Assembly: GCF_000213555.1 (NCBI RefSeq)
Contig: NZ_GL891979.1
Span: 758,192 to 815,548 of the forward strand
Source: Dysgonomonas gadei ATCC BAA-286
GTDB taxonomy: Bacteria; Bacteroidota; Bacteroidia; Bacteroidales; Dysgonomonadaceae
DNA length: 57,357 nt
Reading direction: 5' to 3'
Shown: in pieces, positions 27,316 through 37,437 of the stretch
Numbering within the stretch: position 1 is the first letter of the stretch
Layout of the letters: every line of letters begins with the position of its first letter
Translations under genes and position numbers: made by a program
The notes under the pieces: model-generated
The model's database searches: none
Seen by the model: the letters and a program-made list of their open reading frames with translations, nothing else
Told to the model about the DNA's origin: nothing

Positions 27316-28448
27316 AAGTTCTGCAAACAATTGCGGGGTTCAGTGCGAAATCGGGTGGAATCTCAACGAGTGTTTATGACCTTATCTCAGCCATTCAATA
27401 CCAGGCCGGAGATGTCGACCTCCTCACTCCGCAAGTCACCGCTTCTATGGACCTGCTAATGGGTAACGAGCCATGGATAAAAGTGCTGCCATATGATTAT
27501 ATATCGCCTTATGGCTTTTCGCATAATCTTACACGATTCCTGCACCAGAGCAAATACGATATTTACCATACTAACGGACTTTGGATGCACATCAACCACA
27601 CCACGTGTAGTACCGCCAGAAAGAAAGGGAAACCGTATATTATCACACCTCATGGCATGCTCTATCCACAGGCTTTAGCACGGTCGGCGTGGAAAAAGAG
27701 ACTGCTGTTAAACCTTGGATTCAGAAAAGATATTGCAGAAGCTACGGTTATTCAGGCAACATGTATGGATGAATTTCTTTATTATCGTGATTTGGGATTT
27801 ACCAATCCGGTAGCCATAATTCCTAATCCGGTACCTCACCTGACTTGTTTGTCCAAAATAGAAACTGTACGGGACAAACGAAGAATTGGTTATCTTGGCC
27901 GTTTGCATCCCCGAAAAAGAGTGAAGGAACTGATAGAGGCCTGGATATTACTTGGCTACAACGTCAACGATGCGGAGTTAATAATAATGGGGGTAGGAGA
28001 GGAGTCTTATGAGCGGGAGTTACACAATCTGGTTCGAAAAAAGGGGCTTAAGAATGTGATTTTTACAGGATTTATTCAAGGGGAGACGAAGTTTGAAAAA
28101 TTAGCGTCTCTTACTGCTCTATGTGTTCCAAGCGACTTTGAGAATTTTGGGATGATTATACCTGAGGCTCTCTCTGCCGGGACACCAGTTATTACAAGCA
28201 AAGGTACTCCATGGCAGATTCTTAATGAACGAAAATGTGGTTGGTGGATAAACAATGATATAACTACGCTTTCCTCTACAATTCAACTGGCATTCTCTAA
28301 AACCGATATGGAAATAGCTGAAATGGGGCAATATGGCAAAATACTTGTTGAAGAAAATTTCAGTGATGAAAGAGTGGCCAAAAAAATGCTCCGCCTTTAC
28401 GACTATATATCTGATGGAGGGGAAAAGCCTGAATTTATATATGAATAA
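27312..28448 (+). CDS. family 4 glycosyltransferase
   Basis: A 378-residue GT-B enzyme. It begins with AGFSAKSGGISTSVYDLISA, the Gly-rich loop of the acceptor domain. It has IGYLGRLHPRKRVKELIEAW, VIFTGFIQGETKFEKLAS and SDFENFGMIIPEALSAGTPV, an EX7E motif. It would extend the repeat unit. It overlaps the acyltransferase gene by 8 nt. Confidence 0.88.
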   Translation: MKVLQTIAGFSAKSGGISTSVYDLISAIQYQAGDVDLLTPQVTASMDLLMGNEPWIKVLPYDYISPYGFSHNLTRFLHQSKYDIYHTNGLWMHINHTTCSTARKKGKPYIITPHGMLYPQALARSAWKKRLLLNLGFRKDIAEATVIQATCMDEFLYYRDLGFTNPVAIIPNPVPHLTCLSKIETVRDKRRIGYLGRLHPRKRVKELIEAWILLGYNVNDAELIIMGVGEESYERELHNLVRKKGLKNVIFTGFIQGETKFEKLASLTALCVPSDFENFGMIIPEALSAGTPVITSKGTPWQILNERKCGWWINNDITTLSSTIQLAFSKTDMEIAEMGQYGKILVEENFSDERVAKKMLRLYDYISDGGEKPEFIYE

Positions 28449-29505
28449 TAAAATATCACCCTATCTGAGTCAGAAACTCCGTATATTGTCTTTGGTGGCA
28501 ATACTTATGGTAATATATGTACACATGTATTATACCGAAGGGGCAGCCTATGACATTCTTCGTTTCTTCGAAACCTTTATCGGAGATGGCCTGTGCCTTG
28601 TTGCAGTCCCTTTGTTCTATGCGATTTCCGGCTATTTGTTTTTTGTGAAAATACCTGACGGTATCCGGTCAATTTTCCCGAAAATGCGTAAGCGTGTACG
28701 GACATTGCTTACACCTTACTTTTTAGCCAATACGCTGACACTTCTTTTCTATATCACGCTGAATTTCATTGCACTGAAAATTCCGGCAATTGATTCTGTT
28801 TTGAACTTCAGAGTATTGGATACTATCAATAAAGGATTAATTGAAACACTGACCCTCACATATATCAGTCCGCCTATTGCATTTCAGTTATGGTTCGTCC
28901 GTAATTTAATGGTAATAATATTATTTTCACCTTTTATCTACCTGTGGCTGCATTATACAGTAAAGGCAAAAACTAAGTACGGTCTCACCTCTTACATTAT
29001 TATATGGATATTTTTATTTTTGTTTGGTGCCGGAAATGGTTATGCCGTAGCTTTGATGTGGTTTTCATTAGGTGGATTCATGGCCTTATCCACAATAGAA
29101 TTTCATTGGACAATAAGAAAACCGGATGTTGTTTTCTTATCTGTTTATCTTTGTCTATCGGTGTTTCATGCCTTAAATCTGTTCTCCCCGATAATAACTC
29201 CGTGGATTCCTCTTTTTGGTATTCCGGCTATTTGGTTTATCTATGACCGGCTGACGCGTGGAAAATTGATAAAGAACCTGATTCCGGGTGAACTGTGTAA
29301 TTATACATTCTTTGTCTACCTGATCCACGAGCCATTTCTCAATGTATTCAAGAAGCTACCACTACTGATTTCCAAAAACGAATATTGGATGACAGCCTGC
29401 TATCTGCTGATCCCGATAATATTCGTTATTGTGGCCTGCATAATCGGGCATTATTTTAAGAAATATATTCCAAAATTCTATACTATTTATACAGGTGGAA
29501 GATGA
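28441..29505 (+). CDS. acyltransferase family 3 membrane protein (OafA/WecH-like)
   Basis: A 354-residue protein with about ten membrane helices, from ATG 28441; a start at 28333 would run through the previous gene and is rejected. It begins with SQKLRILSLVAILMVIYVHM, where the His is the family's catalytic candidate, followed by VPLFYAISGYLFFV, the conserved first-helix region. Such enzymes O-acetylate or otherwise acylate sugars at the membrane, so a decorated repeat unit is likely. ATGA overlap with the next gene. Confidence 0.86.
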   Translation: MNNKISPYLSQKLRILSLVAILMVIYVHMYYTEGAAYDILRFFETFIGDGLCLVAVPLFYAISGYLFFVKIPDGIRSIFPKMRKRVRTLLTPYFLANTLTLLFYITLNFIALKIPAIDSVLNFRVLDTINKGLIETLTLTYISPPIAFQLWFVRNLMVIILFSPFIYLWLHYTVKAKTKYGLTSYIIIWIFLFLFGAGNGYAVALMWFSLGGFMALSTIEFHWTIRKPDVVFLSVYLCLSVFHALNLFSPIITPWIPLFGIPAIWFIYDRLTRGKLIKNLIPGELCNYTFFVYLIHEPFLNVFKKLPLLISKNEYWMTACYLLIPIIFVIVACIIGHYFKKYIPKFYTIYTGGR

Positions 29506-30056
29506 ATGAAATTGACTTATCCAAATATGTAAACCCATTTGGGGCGAAGCATCAGGCTATACGTTTTATCTGGTCAATTGTTTGGGCACTTTTTGCCAGT
29601 TGGCTACCACGTAGCCTTGGTAGCAAATGGAAGCGTTTTTTGCTCCGGATTTTTGGAGCGAAGATAGATGCGACCGCCGTGATTTATTCATCTGCAAGGA
29701 TATACTATCCGGCAAATTTGATAATGGAACATTATTCTTGTCTGGCTTCGGAGGTAAATTGCTACAATGTCGCCCTTGTTAAAATCGGAGCAAACTCAAC
29801 AATATCGCAAGGAGCTTATCTCTGTACGGCAAGCCATGATATAAATAATCCGCTCCACCCATTGGTTACAGCTCCTATCGTCATAGAAGATCAGGCATGG
29901 GTTGCTTCCGGCGCTTTTGTCGGCATGGGAGTTACGATTAGGCAGGGCGCAGTAGTGGGTGCCTGTGCCGCCGTATTCAGGGATGTAGAACCATGGACTG
30001 TAGTCGGTGGTAATCCTGCTAAGTTCATAAAAAGAAGAGTTATACAAGATGCTTGA
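29502..30056 (+). CDS. WcaF-like hexapeptide acetyltransferase
   Basis: A 184-residue protein with SKWKRFLLRIFGAKID followed by hexapeptide repeats in a left-handed helix. LCTASHDINNPLHPLVTAPI carries the catalytic-type His, and ASGAFVGMGVTIRQGAVVGA and VVGGNPAKFIKRR end it. The pattern matches the WcaF/colanic acid acetyltransferase and NodL-type group, using acetyl-CoA. It would acetylate a sugar of the repeat unit. ATGA overlap upstream; 8-nt overlap downstream. Confidence 0.9.
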   Translation: MNEIDLSKYVNPFGAKHQAIRFIWSIVWALFASWLPRSLGSKWKRFLLRIFGAKIDATAVIYSSARIYYPANLIMEHYSCLASEVNCYNVALVKIGANSTISQGAYLCTASHDINNPLHPLVTAPIVIEDQAWVASGAFVGMGVTIRQGAVVGACAAVFRDVEPWTVVGGNPAKFIKRRVIQDA

Positions 30057-30960
30057 CCTGACAGTTATTATTCTTACCAAAGACGAACAATTACACATCA
30101 AACGGTGCTTGGAGTGTGTAAATCAATTAGCCCGAAAGATATATGTAGTAGACTGTTTTTCCACAGATAGAACGCAAGAAATAGCCCGTTCGCTTGGAGC
30201 TGAAGTAGTAGAAAAGCAATGGCCGGGTAATCAGGCTGCCCAATTTAACTGGGCATTGGAACATCTTTATATTGACACAGAGTGGGTTCTACGGTTAGAT
30301 GCCGACGAATATCTTTTACCTGGACTAATTGAAGAACTGCAAAATAAAATTCCTTTTTTAACACAGGATGTTACCGGTATTGTGTTCAATCGCCGGCATA
30401 TTTTCATGGGGCGATGGATGAAAAGAGGTATTTATCCGGTAAAAATGCTCAGAATGTTTCGCAAAGGGAAGGCGGTATGTGAGCAGCGACTGATGGATGA
30501 ACACCTCAGGATTACAGAAGGACGAACGGAGGAATACGAGAATGATTTCTGCGATCATAACCTCAATGATATATCGTGGTTTTGCCGCAAGCATGTAAAT
30601 TATGCAATACGTGAGGCTGCCGAAATGCTCGATCTGGAATATAATTTGTCTGATTTTTCCAGTGAAGGCACAACAAATGGACTTAGTGAGCAAACCTTGG
30701 AAAAACGACAAAAAAAACTCAAATATGCTAGTCAACCCCTTTTTTTGCGATCCTTCGCTTACTTTTTGTACCGTTATATTATCAGGGGAGCATGGCGAGA
30801 GGGCAAGGAGGGATTTATCTTCACTTTTATTCAGGGATGGTGGTACCGGACATTAGTTGATGCCAATATATATGAAATAAAGAAGGAATGTGGAATGGAC
30901 AAAGAGAAAATTTACAATTTATTGGAGGATAAATATCATATTTTCATAAGAAAGCGCTGA
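30049..30960 (+). CDS. family 2 glycosyltransferase (WaaE-like)
   Basis: A 303-residue GT-A enzyme that begins LDLTVIILTKDEQLHIKRCL, with VVDCFSTDRTQEIARSLGA and WVLRLDADEYL (the DxD). CDHNLNDISWFCRKHVNYAIREA follows. This pattern resembles the WaaE/KdtX-like beta-glycosyltransferase group used on LPS cores and similar glycans. The donor is unknown. It overlaps wcaF-like by 8 nt. Confidence 0.87.
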   Translation: MLDLTVIILTKDEQLHIKRCLECVNQLARKIYVVDCFSTDRTQEIARSLGAEVVEKQWPGNQAAQFNWALEHLYIDTEWVLRLDADEYLLPGLIEELQNKIPFLTQDVTGIVFNRRHIFMGRWMKRGIYPVKMLRMFRKGKAVCEQRLMDEHLRITEGRTEEYENDFCDHNLNDISWFCRKHVNYAIREAAEMLDLEYNLSDFSSEGTTNGLSEQTLEKRQKKLKYASQPLFLRSFAYFLYRYIIRGAWREGKEGFIFTFIQGWWYRTLVDANIYEIKKECGMDKEKIYNLLEDKYHIFIRKR

Positions 30961-31036
30961 ATATTATAGAATTCCATATAGTAAAGGTCCATCTACATCT
31001 TATATTTACTATTGATCTTATAGGTATAAACTAAAT

Positions 31037-31813
31037 ATGTTAATATCAGTCATAACAGCCACTTACAATAGTGAAACAACAATAAGGGATACTATTGAAA
31101 GTGTCTTGTCTCAGACTTACCGGAATATTCAATACATTATTGTTGACGGGGCATCAAAGGACAACACAATGGGTATTGTCAAAGAATATGAACCCCGATT
31201 TGGTGGCAGAATGCAGTGGATTAGTGAATCCGATAATGGCATATATGACGCGATGAACAAAGGCATAGCAATGGCTACGGGCGATGTAGTAGGCATCCTT
31301 AATAGTGATGATTTCTACACCTCTGACGGGGTTCTGGAAATTCTTGTCAGAGAGCTCGGATTATCGGGTGCGGATGCAGTGTATGGAGATATTCATTATG
31401 TGAAGCATAATAATGTGAATAAATGCGTGCGCTACTATTCATCTGCAAGTTTCCGGAGATGGAAGATGCGAATGGGATGGATGCCAGCTCACCCTTCATT
31501 CTATTGTAGAAAATCGGTGTATGACAGACATGGTACTTTTGACTGTGCTTTTAAAATCGGCGCAGATTTTGAAAATCTCCTGCGATTGATCTTTGTGAAT
31601 AGGATTCAGATAAAATATGTACCGTTAGATTGTGTGACAATGCGTACCGGAGGAGCCTCCACATTAGGTATATCAAGCCATATGCAGATATTGAGGGATC
31701 ATATGCTGGCATACAAAAAGAATGGAATCTATTCAAATCACATATTGGAAAGTTCACGTTACATAGAGAAAGTTTTACAAATATCATTTAATAAACTGAA
31801 AAGAGATTTTTGA
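31037..31813 (+). CDS. family 2 glycosyltransferase, WcaA-like
   Basis: A 258-residue GT-A enzyme starting LISVITATYNSETTIRDTIE, with YIIVDGASKDNTMGIVKEY, GVGILNSDDFY-type metal site (GDVVGILNSDDFYTSDG) and HPSFYCRKSVYDRHGTFD. It is the last gene of the polysaccharide locus, 76 nt after its neighbour. The terminator after it is not obvious. Confidence 0.88.
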   Translation: MLISVITATYNSETTIRDTIESVLSQTYRNIQYIIVDGASKDNTMGIVKEYEPRFGGRMQWISESDNGIYDAMNKGIAMATGDVVGILNSDDFYTSDGVLEILVRELGLSGADAVYGDIHYVKHNNVNKCVRYYSSASFRRWKMRMGWMPAHPSFYCRKSVYDRHGTFDCAFKIGADFENLLRLIFVNRIQIKYVPLDCVTMRTGGASTLGISSHMQILRDHMLAYKKNGIYSNHILESSRYIEKVLQISFNKLKRDF

Positions 31814-32157
31814 ATACTTCTGTATTATTAAAGACTACCAGACAGTACATTTTTCACAGAAATTATGCGGGACTGCCCATACTTGCATCTTTATACATTC
31901 CCTCTCCCTGACAATTTTTTCCACAATTCACATCTATTACAAAACAGTATTTTACTTCTCCTTTTTTGAAGCGTCCGCTTCATTAATATTAACACCCCTA
32001 AATTTACGAATAATTCAATGTGTTTATTATCAAGCATATGTATTTTTATTTTTCAACTTACTCAATAGTTAATTAACCGCAATGTCACATCGTATTAATT
32101 AGTGCGAAATATTGACACTCTACATTTGTGCAATAAATTTAAAATAGCATAAAATGT
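31814..32157. other. 344-nt intergenic region with a dyad and the SusCD promoter
   Basis: It contains a 16-nt dyad TGAAGCG-TC-CGCTTCA (31967-31982), a possible operator, and the -7 box at 32121-32128. No convincing terminator for the polysaccharide locus was found, so read-through cannot be excluded. Confidence 0.5.
32121..32128 (+). promoter_or_regulatory. -7 promoter box (TACATTTG) of the SusCD operon
   Basis: A perfect TAnnTTTG match about 30 nt upstream of the first gene's ATG (32158). It implies a very short leader. Confidence 0.65.
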
Positions 32158-32736
32158 ATGAAAACAATTAATCGGTTATCTCTATTTATTATAATGCTCG
32201 GAATAATACTTAATATTTCGGCTCAGAACTATTATGCAAGCAATCATCGTGGCATTGAAAATAAAACGGATATAATTACTGTAAAAACAGCAAACGAAGA
32301 TGATGCGAGAAATAAGACATATGTGTGGGAGTTCGATTCCTCGGTGCCATCGACATTTGATAACAATACTATCCAGAAAGCAGAAGATCATGAATTTGGT
32401 TCTAAAGTCGCATGCCTCAAAGTCCTGATGGAAGAGTATTATGTGACTCAGGAAGAGGTTGTACCCGGAGACCCGATGAGACGGACAATAATTAAGAAAC
32501 CGAACATTTATAATGTGACACGCAAAATAGAAAAGCATTTAAAAAAAGAAGTGAAGAAAGGAAATATTGCTTTGGAGAAGGCGACTAACGACTTCACTCA
32601 CATTTTAGAAGTCAGCCTTACTATCGTAAACGAAGTTGACACAGAGGCTTTTGAGGGTGCCCTGGACCAAAATAAGAAAAACATAGAAGACCAAATCAGT
32701 ATATTCAATCAGGTGAAAATAAACAACATCTACTAA
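32158..32736 (+). CDS. secreted protein of unknown function, first gene of the SusCD operon
   Basis: A 192-residue protein with a signal peptide (LSLFIIMLGIILNISA|Q). The mature part is soluble, mostly helical at the C-terminus (VTRKIEKHLKKEVKKGNIALEK, rich in Lys and Glu), and carries no domain I recognise. It precedes susC by 31 nt and is co-transcribed with it. A role in regulation or in substrate handling beside SusC is possible but not supported by any motif. Confidence 0.7.
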   Translation: MKTINRLSLFIIMLGIILNISAQNYYASNHRGIENKTDIITVKTANEDDARNKTYVWEFDSSVPSTFDNNTIQKAEDHEFGSKVACLKVLMEEYYVTQEEVVPGDPMRRTIIKKPNIYNVTRKIEKHLKKEVKKGNIALEKATNDFTHILEVSLTIVNEVDTEAFEGALDQNKKNIEDQISIFNQVKINNIY

Positions 32737-32767
32737 GTATCAAATAATTTGACTTAAAAACCAATAA

Positions 32768-35700
32768 ATGAAAACATTACTAGCACTATTTGGGGTAGTA
32801 TTCTTACTACTCCCGGGGATGGTACATGCCCAAACGGTTAAAGGATCTGTAAAAGATAAGAAAGGAGAAACACTCATTGGAGTTAATATTAGTATTAAAA
32901 ATACTACAAGAGGTGTCATTACCGATTTTGACGGTAATTATGAAATAAAAGCTGCCGGCGACGAAATCCTGGTTTTCTCTTACATGGGGTTTGTTTCTCA
33001 GGAAGTGAAAGTCGATAACAGGACTATCATAGACATTATAATGTCCGAAGAGTCGCAAAATCTTGATGAAGTTGTTGTGACGGCTATCGGGATTAAACAA
33101 CAGAAGAAAAAGCTGGGATACACGACTCAGCAGATAGATAATGAGTCTCTTGGTGAGTCTCAGACTATGAATGTGGGTAGTGCCCTGTCGGGGCAAATTG
33201 CCGGACTTACGGTAACTAACCCGACCGGACTGTTTCAGGCACCGTCATTCTCACTCAGAGGAAAAAATCCCTTAATCGTATTGGATGGCATTCCTATTGA
33301 AACAGATTTTTTTGATCTTGGAAGTGAGAATATAGAAAGTGTAAACGTATTGAAAGGGCCGACGGCTTCCGCCCTATACGGTTCACGGGGTAAAAACGGA
33401 GCTATACTTATCACGAGTAAATCTGCAAAAAAAAGATGGGCTGGAAATTACTGTCAGCACAAGCAATATGATAACTGCCGGTTTTACAGTATATCCCGAA
33501 TCTCAGAAAACATATGGTAGCGGTTCTAATGGTAAATACGAATTTTGGGACGGAGCCGATGGCGGTATTTCGGACGGAGATATGACCTGGGGACCAAAAT
33601 TGAATACAGGACAGAAGATCGCCCAGTGGAACAGTCCGATCCGGAATAAACAAACGGGAGAAGTCATTGAATGGTACGGGAATGTTTCGGGTACAATTTA
33701 CGATGATAAATCATTGTATGAACGTGTCCCGATCGACTGGGTATCACACGATAATCTTGAAGATTTTTTAGGTACAGGTGTCGTTACAAATAATAACTTC
33801 TCCGTATCATACAAAGGGGCTAAAGCCCGTTATTATGCATCGGGGAAATACGCTTATCAAAAAGGGCAGGTGCCTAACACTTCACTTCAAACAACCGGAT
33901 TGAATTTTAACTCGTCATTTGATATTACCAATAATATCCAACTCGATGCGTCATTAGCCTATAATAAGGTATATTCCCCTAATTATCCGAGATATGGATA
34001 TGGACCCAAAAATCATATGTACACAATATTGCTCTGGATGGGTAACGATGTGAATGGGAAAGAACTTCAGAAACACCAATGGGTTCCCGGACTGGAAGGT
34101 TATAGACAAGCTAATTATAACTATGCCTGGTATAATAATCCATACTTTGCAACAGAAGAGTTGCAGCAAAAGAGAGACCAGGACATACTGGATGGTAAAT
34201 TGAGACTCAACTGGCAGATACTTCCTAATTTAGGAATACAGGGACGTGCCGCGATGCACCAAATAGGGACATATGAAGACCTTCAGACTCCGAAGTCTTA
34301 TATGAATTATGGAGATTCTCGGGTTGGGGATTTAAAGATATGGAACCGAAATCAACGGAATATCGACGCTGATGTCTTAGCTTCTTATTTTCAACCTGTA
34401 ACAAGTAAAATTAATTTGACCGCAAATATCGGAGCTTCAATATTAAATACCAATTACCGGGAAGAATATCAATCCACAGACGGACTTATTGTTCCCGGAT
34501 TATACAACATGGGTAATTCGCAAGGGCCGACAAATGCAACAAATGTTATTCGCAAAAGGGAAGTTCATAGTATATACGGCTCTGCCAATATCGACTTTTA
34601 TGATGCTGTATTCTTAAACTTTACAGCCCGCAACGACTGGTCTTCGACCTTACCATCTTCGGAAAATTCATATTTTTATCCTTCAGTTTCGCTAAGTACC
34701 CTTGTATCGCAATATGTGAAAATGCCTAAAGCAATAGATTACTTAAAGCTTTACGGATCATGGGCACAGGTATCCAGCGACCTCGATCCGTACAGTATAT
34801 ATGCGACATACCAAAAAGGTGTGACTTATGGTTCGACGCCATCTGTAACTTATCCCGCCAGTCTGGTCAATCCGAATATTAAACCGGAAAAATCGACTTC
34901 CTATGAGTTCGGTTTGTCAACAGCTTTCATAAAAAACAGGATAACATTGGATGCTACTTATTATCATATTAAAGATGAAAATCAGATCATCAATCTGAAT
35001 GTATCAGAGGCATCCGGATTTACCTCAAGAAAGGTAAACGGGAATGTGTATAATACAAATGGAGTGGAGATTATCCTTGGAGCAAAACCGATTGTCACAA
35101 AAGATTTCTCTTGGGATGTAGCCGTAAACTGGAGCCGGTATGTCAGACGCCTCACCGATATTTATGGCGGACAAAGTAAGTATAATGCATTAAGTAAAGG
35201 TGACAGGGCAGATGCATATTATGCTACTGTATGGCAAACTTCTGCCGACGGACAATTAATCATTGACCCAAATAGCGGGCTACCGATAAAAGATGCATAT
35301 CAGAAAAAACTTGGACACCTAGATCCTTCTTGGCGTTTAGGTTTCCAGAATAAGTTTAATATAAAAGATTTCAAAGTTGAGATCGATATAGATGGAGCAT
35401 GGGGCGGTCTGATAAGATCCGTTACTACCGAAAAGATGTGGTGGGGAGGAAAACATCCAAAATCAACCACATACAGAGATGCAGAATATGAAGCCGGACA
35501 TGCTATATATGTACCTAAGGGAGTCAATGTTACGGGAGGTGAACTTACACGGGATGTAAATGGTGCGGTTGTGTCAGATACGCGTACTTATGCGCCTAAT
35601 ACTACGGTTGTGAGTTGGCAGACATGGAGTCAGATTTATCCTTATCAGGCTCAGGTACTGGATTCTGATGATAAAACATTCGCGAATGTATTTGATCGCT

Positions 35701-35912
35701 CTTATTTCAAATTGAGAAGACTGTCTATTGGTTACGATCTGAAGAAAATAGTTGATCTGGGACAAATAAAATCACTGGATGTCTCCTTGTATGGTTACAA
35801 TCTGTTGATGTGGAAAAAGATACCATACGTAGATCCTGATTATGGTAATGATGACAATCTGCAAGATCCTTCGTCAAGATATATCGGATTTTCTGCAACA
35901 ATGAAATTTTAA
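32768..35912 (+). pseudogene. SusC/RagA-type TonB-dependent receptor, interrupted by a one-base frameshift in an A8 run
   Basis: Two overlapping frames join into one 1047-residue SusC if one A is removed from the A8 run at 33427-33434; the whole span is 3145 nt, i.e. 3 x 1048 + 1. The N-part has a signal peptide (LLPGMVHA|Q), a carboxypeptidase-regulatory-like domain (VKGSVKDKKGETLIGVNIS), and a plug domain with LIVLDGIPIETDFFD and GPTASALYGSRGKNGAILIT. The second frame begins near 33468 and continues the barrel to its C-terminal strand IGFSATMKF. Without repair the product stops after ~250 residues, before any barrel. Sequencing error, transcriptional slippage at the A-run, or true inactivation are alternatives. 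Confidence 0.85.
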
Positions 35913-35947
35913 TCGAAGTATTTATCCTGTAAATAAGAACGTATTTT

Positions 35948-37426
35948 ATGAAAAAGATTATATTTTTTATTTTTACCATTCTGGTTTGTATGACTTCATG
36001 CAATGATCTGGAAGAACTAAACAAGGACCCGAACAATCCAACAGAAACCCATCCTCAGCTTTTGCTTACCCAGATACAATGGACTGCTTTCAGAGAGTTT
36101 CAGGGAACATCGCCTCTTTATGCAAATAAAATGCTCGTACAAACAGATGGCGAGAATAGCTATCAATACTATAAATGGAACAGAGGGGATTATTCATATA
36201 CGAAGATGAAAGACATCAGTAAGATGATGGAGGAAGCCCAAAAGATAAACGAGAACAGCTATATTGCTTTGGGTAAATTCTTTAGAGCTTATTATTTCTA
36301 CAACATGGCTCTCCGGTTTGGAGACATACCTTATTCGGAAGCGCTAAAAGGTGAATCAGATAATATATTTGCGCCTGTATATGATAACCAGAAGGATGTG
36401 ATAACAGGTATCCTCAACGAACTGGAGGAGGCCAATACCATTATTGAAAATGAGAAGGCTGCAATTAAAGGAGATATAATTTATAATGGAGATACAGATA
36501 AATGGCAACGCCTGATAAACTCGTTCCGCCTGAAAGTTTTATTATCCTTATCTCATAAGGAAAGCGATACAGACCTGAATGTCAAAAGCAAATTCGCTTC
36601 AATCGTTCAAAGTGAACCTCTAATGAGCGGCAATCAGGATAATGGGCAATTAGTGTATTTGGATCAGGCGGACAACCGTTATCCGGAATTCAATTCAAGT
36701 TCTTTCGGTTCCGGGATGTATATTGACTCTACGTTTATCAAACGGCTTCAGGATCACAAAGATCCTCGCCTATTCTTATTTTGTACTCAAACGAAAGAAG
36801 CTAAGGAAGCGGGAAAAGCCATTGATGACTTTACGGCTTACGAAGGCGGAGATCCGGCAGCACCATATGGCACAGTGAATGAGAAGGCGACAAAAGGGAA
36901 AGTTTCGAAAGTGTTGGAACGCTTCTATCAGGACCCGACCAATGAGCCTTCGATCTTGTTAGGATATGCGGAATTGCAGTTTATCTTATCAGAGGCTTGT
37001 GTCAGAGGCTGGATATCCGGTGATGCGGCTACATACTACAACAATGGTATAAAATCATCATTTAAGTTTTATGAATCGTATGCCAAAGGGTTAGGCGCCT
37101 ATGTCAGCGAAGATATAGCAAACAGCTACCTGACTAATCCAACGAATAATTTTTCTACAAAATCGACGAATGACGAAAAAATACAAGCTATTGTGTTGCA
37201 AAAGTATTTTCAAAGTTTCTTTCAGGGAGGATGGACTCCATTCTATGAAAACTTACGAACCGGTTATCCTGAATTTCATCGCATAAAAGGCGTGGAAATT
37301 CCTTATCGCTGGATATATCCGCAATCGGAATATAACTACAATGCGGACAATGTATCAGCAGCTATAACAAGACAATTCGGAAACGGCAATGATAAAATAA
37401 ATCAAAAAACCTGGTGGTTAAAATAA
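35948..37426 (+). CDS. SusD-like outer-membrane lipoprotein (SusD_like_2 group)
   Basis: A 492-residue protein with a lipoprotein signal (FTILVCMTSC, Cys18), followed by NDLEELNKDPNNPTETHPQ, the usual start of the second SusD family group. TPR-like helical hairpins include ALGKFFRAYYFYNMALRFGD. It is the surface lid that captures ligand for the SusC channel. It starts 35 nt after susC. The length is normal. Confidence 0.93.
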   Translation: MKKIIFFIFTILVCMTSCNDLEELNKDPNNPTETHPQLLLTQIQWTAFREFQGTSPLYANKMLVQTDGENSYQYYKWNRGDYSYTKMKDISKMMEEAQKINENSYIALGKFFRAYYFYNMALRFGDIPYSEALKGESDNIFAPVYDNQKDVITGILNELEEANTIIENEKAAIKGDIIYNGDTDKWQRLINSFRLKVLLSLSHKESDTDLNVKSKFASIVQSEPLMSGNQDNGQLVYLDQADNRYPEFNSSSFGSGMYIDSTFIKRLQDHKDPRLFLFCTQTKEAKEAGKAIDDFTAYEGGDPAAPYGTVNEKATKGKVSKVLERFYQDPTNEPSILLGYAELQFILSEACVRGWISGDAATYYNNGIKSSFKFYESYAKGLGAYVSEDIANSYLTNPTNNFSTKSTNDEKIQAIVLQKYFQSFFQGGWTPFYENLRTGYPEFHRIKGVEIPYRWIYPQSEYNYNADNVSAAITRQFGNGNDKINQKTWWLK

Positions 37427-37437
37427 ATATTGAATCG

